This document shows positions 5,673 to 6,029 of a stretch of 6,029 nucleotides of DNA, piece after piece. The number at the start of each line of letters is the position of its first letter. The first letter of the stretch is position 1. The DNA is from an uncultured Rhodanobacter sp. (lineage in GTDB: Bacteria > Pseudomonadota > Gammaproteobacteria > Xanthomonadales > Rhodanobacteraceae), in assembly GCA_903827735.1 (NCBI GenBank), contig CAIKJM010000069.1:1-6029 (forward strand), written 5' to 3'. The position numbers and the translations under genes were made by a program. Under the pieces are notes generated by a model. It made no database searches, was not told the DNA's origin, and worked only from the letters and a program-made list of their open reading frames with translations.

Positions 5673-6029
5673 ATGAGCCACATCCACTTTATTGGTGGTG
5701 AAAAAGGCGGCGTCGGCAAGTCGGTGGTATGCCGCGTGCTGGCCCAATATTTTATCGATCACGGCATGCCGTTCCGCGGTTTCGATACCGACCGCTCGCA
5801 CGGTGCGCTGCTGCGCTTTTACGCCGATTTCGCCCAACCGGCCGTGCTCGATCAGCATGACAGCCTCGATCTCGTCATTGAGTGCGCGCTGGAAAATCCT
5901 GCGCAGCACGTGCTGGTCGACCTTGCGGCGCAAACGCATCAGGCGCTAACGCGCTGGCTCACCGATTCCGATATACCGGGGCTTGCCACGGAAAGCGGCC
6001 TCACGCTGACCTGGTGGCACGTGATGGAC
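5673..6029 (+). CDS. ParA/MinD-like P-loop ATPase, MobD-type (3' end outside the window)
   Basis: The frame is open from the ATG at 5673 to the window edge, giving 119 residues without a stop. Residues 8-17, GGEKGGVGKS, form a deviant Walker A motif (KGGxxKS) of the SIMIBI/ParA-MinD class, with the signature lysine at 11 and the P-loop lysine at 16. FDTDRSHGALLRFY (37-50) matches the position of the switch I/A' strand, and VLVDLAAQ (80-87) is the Walker B-like strand. The start is supported by AGGA at 5658-5661 and by the first beta strand (IHFIGG) beginning immediately. The sequence resembles a conserved family often annotated 'mobilization protein' or MobD in Xanthomonadales chromosomes. 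No relaxase, partition ParB gene or origin is visible here, so a plasmid-mobilization role is not supported. ATP-dependent dimerisation and positioning of some cargo is the family-level expectation only. The upstream gap of 250 bases suggests its own promoter. Confidence 0.88.
   Translation, partial: MSHIHFIGGEKGGVGKSVVCRVLAQYFIDHGMPFRGFDTDRSHGALLRFYADFAQPAVLDQHDSLDLVIECALENPAQHVLVDLAAQTHQALTRWLTDSDIPGLATESGLTLTWWHVMD

Overview
The window is GC-rich bacterial DNA with dense codon-biased ORFs. Its gene content suggests a Gammaproteobacterium of the order Xanthomonadales, probably Rhodanobacteraceae-like (the Dyella/Rhodanobacter/Luteibacter type). The pointers are a TonB-dependent receptor paired with a PnuC transporter, a SulP/beta-carbonic anhydrase pair, a DUF4124 protein and a chromosomal MobD-like ParA ATPase. 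This placement is inferred from gene content and was not tested by a search.

Layout. Bases 1-1224 hold the C-terminal ~407 residues of a TonB-dependent outer-membrane receptor. After 24 bases comes a PnuC-type inner-membrane vitamin-precursor transporter (1249-1842). Together they look like a two-membrane uptake route for nicotinamide riboside or a related vitamin. A 161-base gap follows, containing a very strong 19-bp hairpin (1936-1976). Next is a YiiM-like MOSC-domain protein (2004-2672). A second hairpin (2726-2757) lies between it and the convergent minus-strand block.

The minus-strand block (3964 down to 2773) starts with an intact beta-class carbonic anhydrase (3281-3964). Nine bases downstream is a wrecked SulP-family anion/bicarbonate transporter (2773-3271). 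Only the first transmembrane region and the last transmembrane/STAS region of SulP remain. They are joined by an internal deletion and a frameshift, and there is a further one-base frameshift at the start codon. The carbonic anhydrase has therefore probably lost its transporter partner. Further along, a small exported protein of unknown function (4108-4440, minus) and a DUF4124 exported protein (4796-5422, plus) are divergent across a 355-base region with no convincing gene. The window ends inside a deviant-Walker-A ATPase of the ParA/MobD type (from 5673, plus).

I do not see a phage, insertion sequence, CRISPR array, tRNA, rRNA or defence island. The observations most worth a second look are the internally deleted SulP pseudogene beside an intact carbonic anhydrase, and the near-perfect 19-bp hairpin upstream of the MOSC gene.
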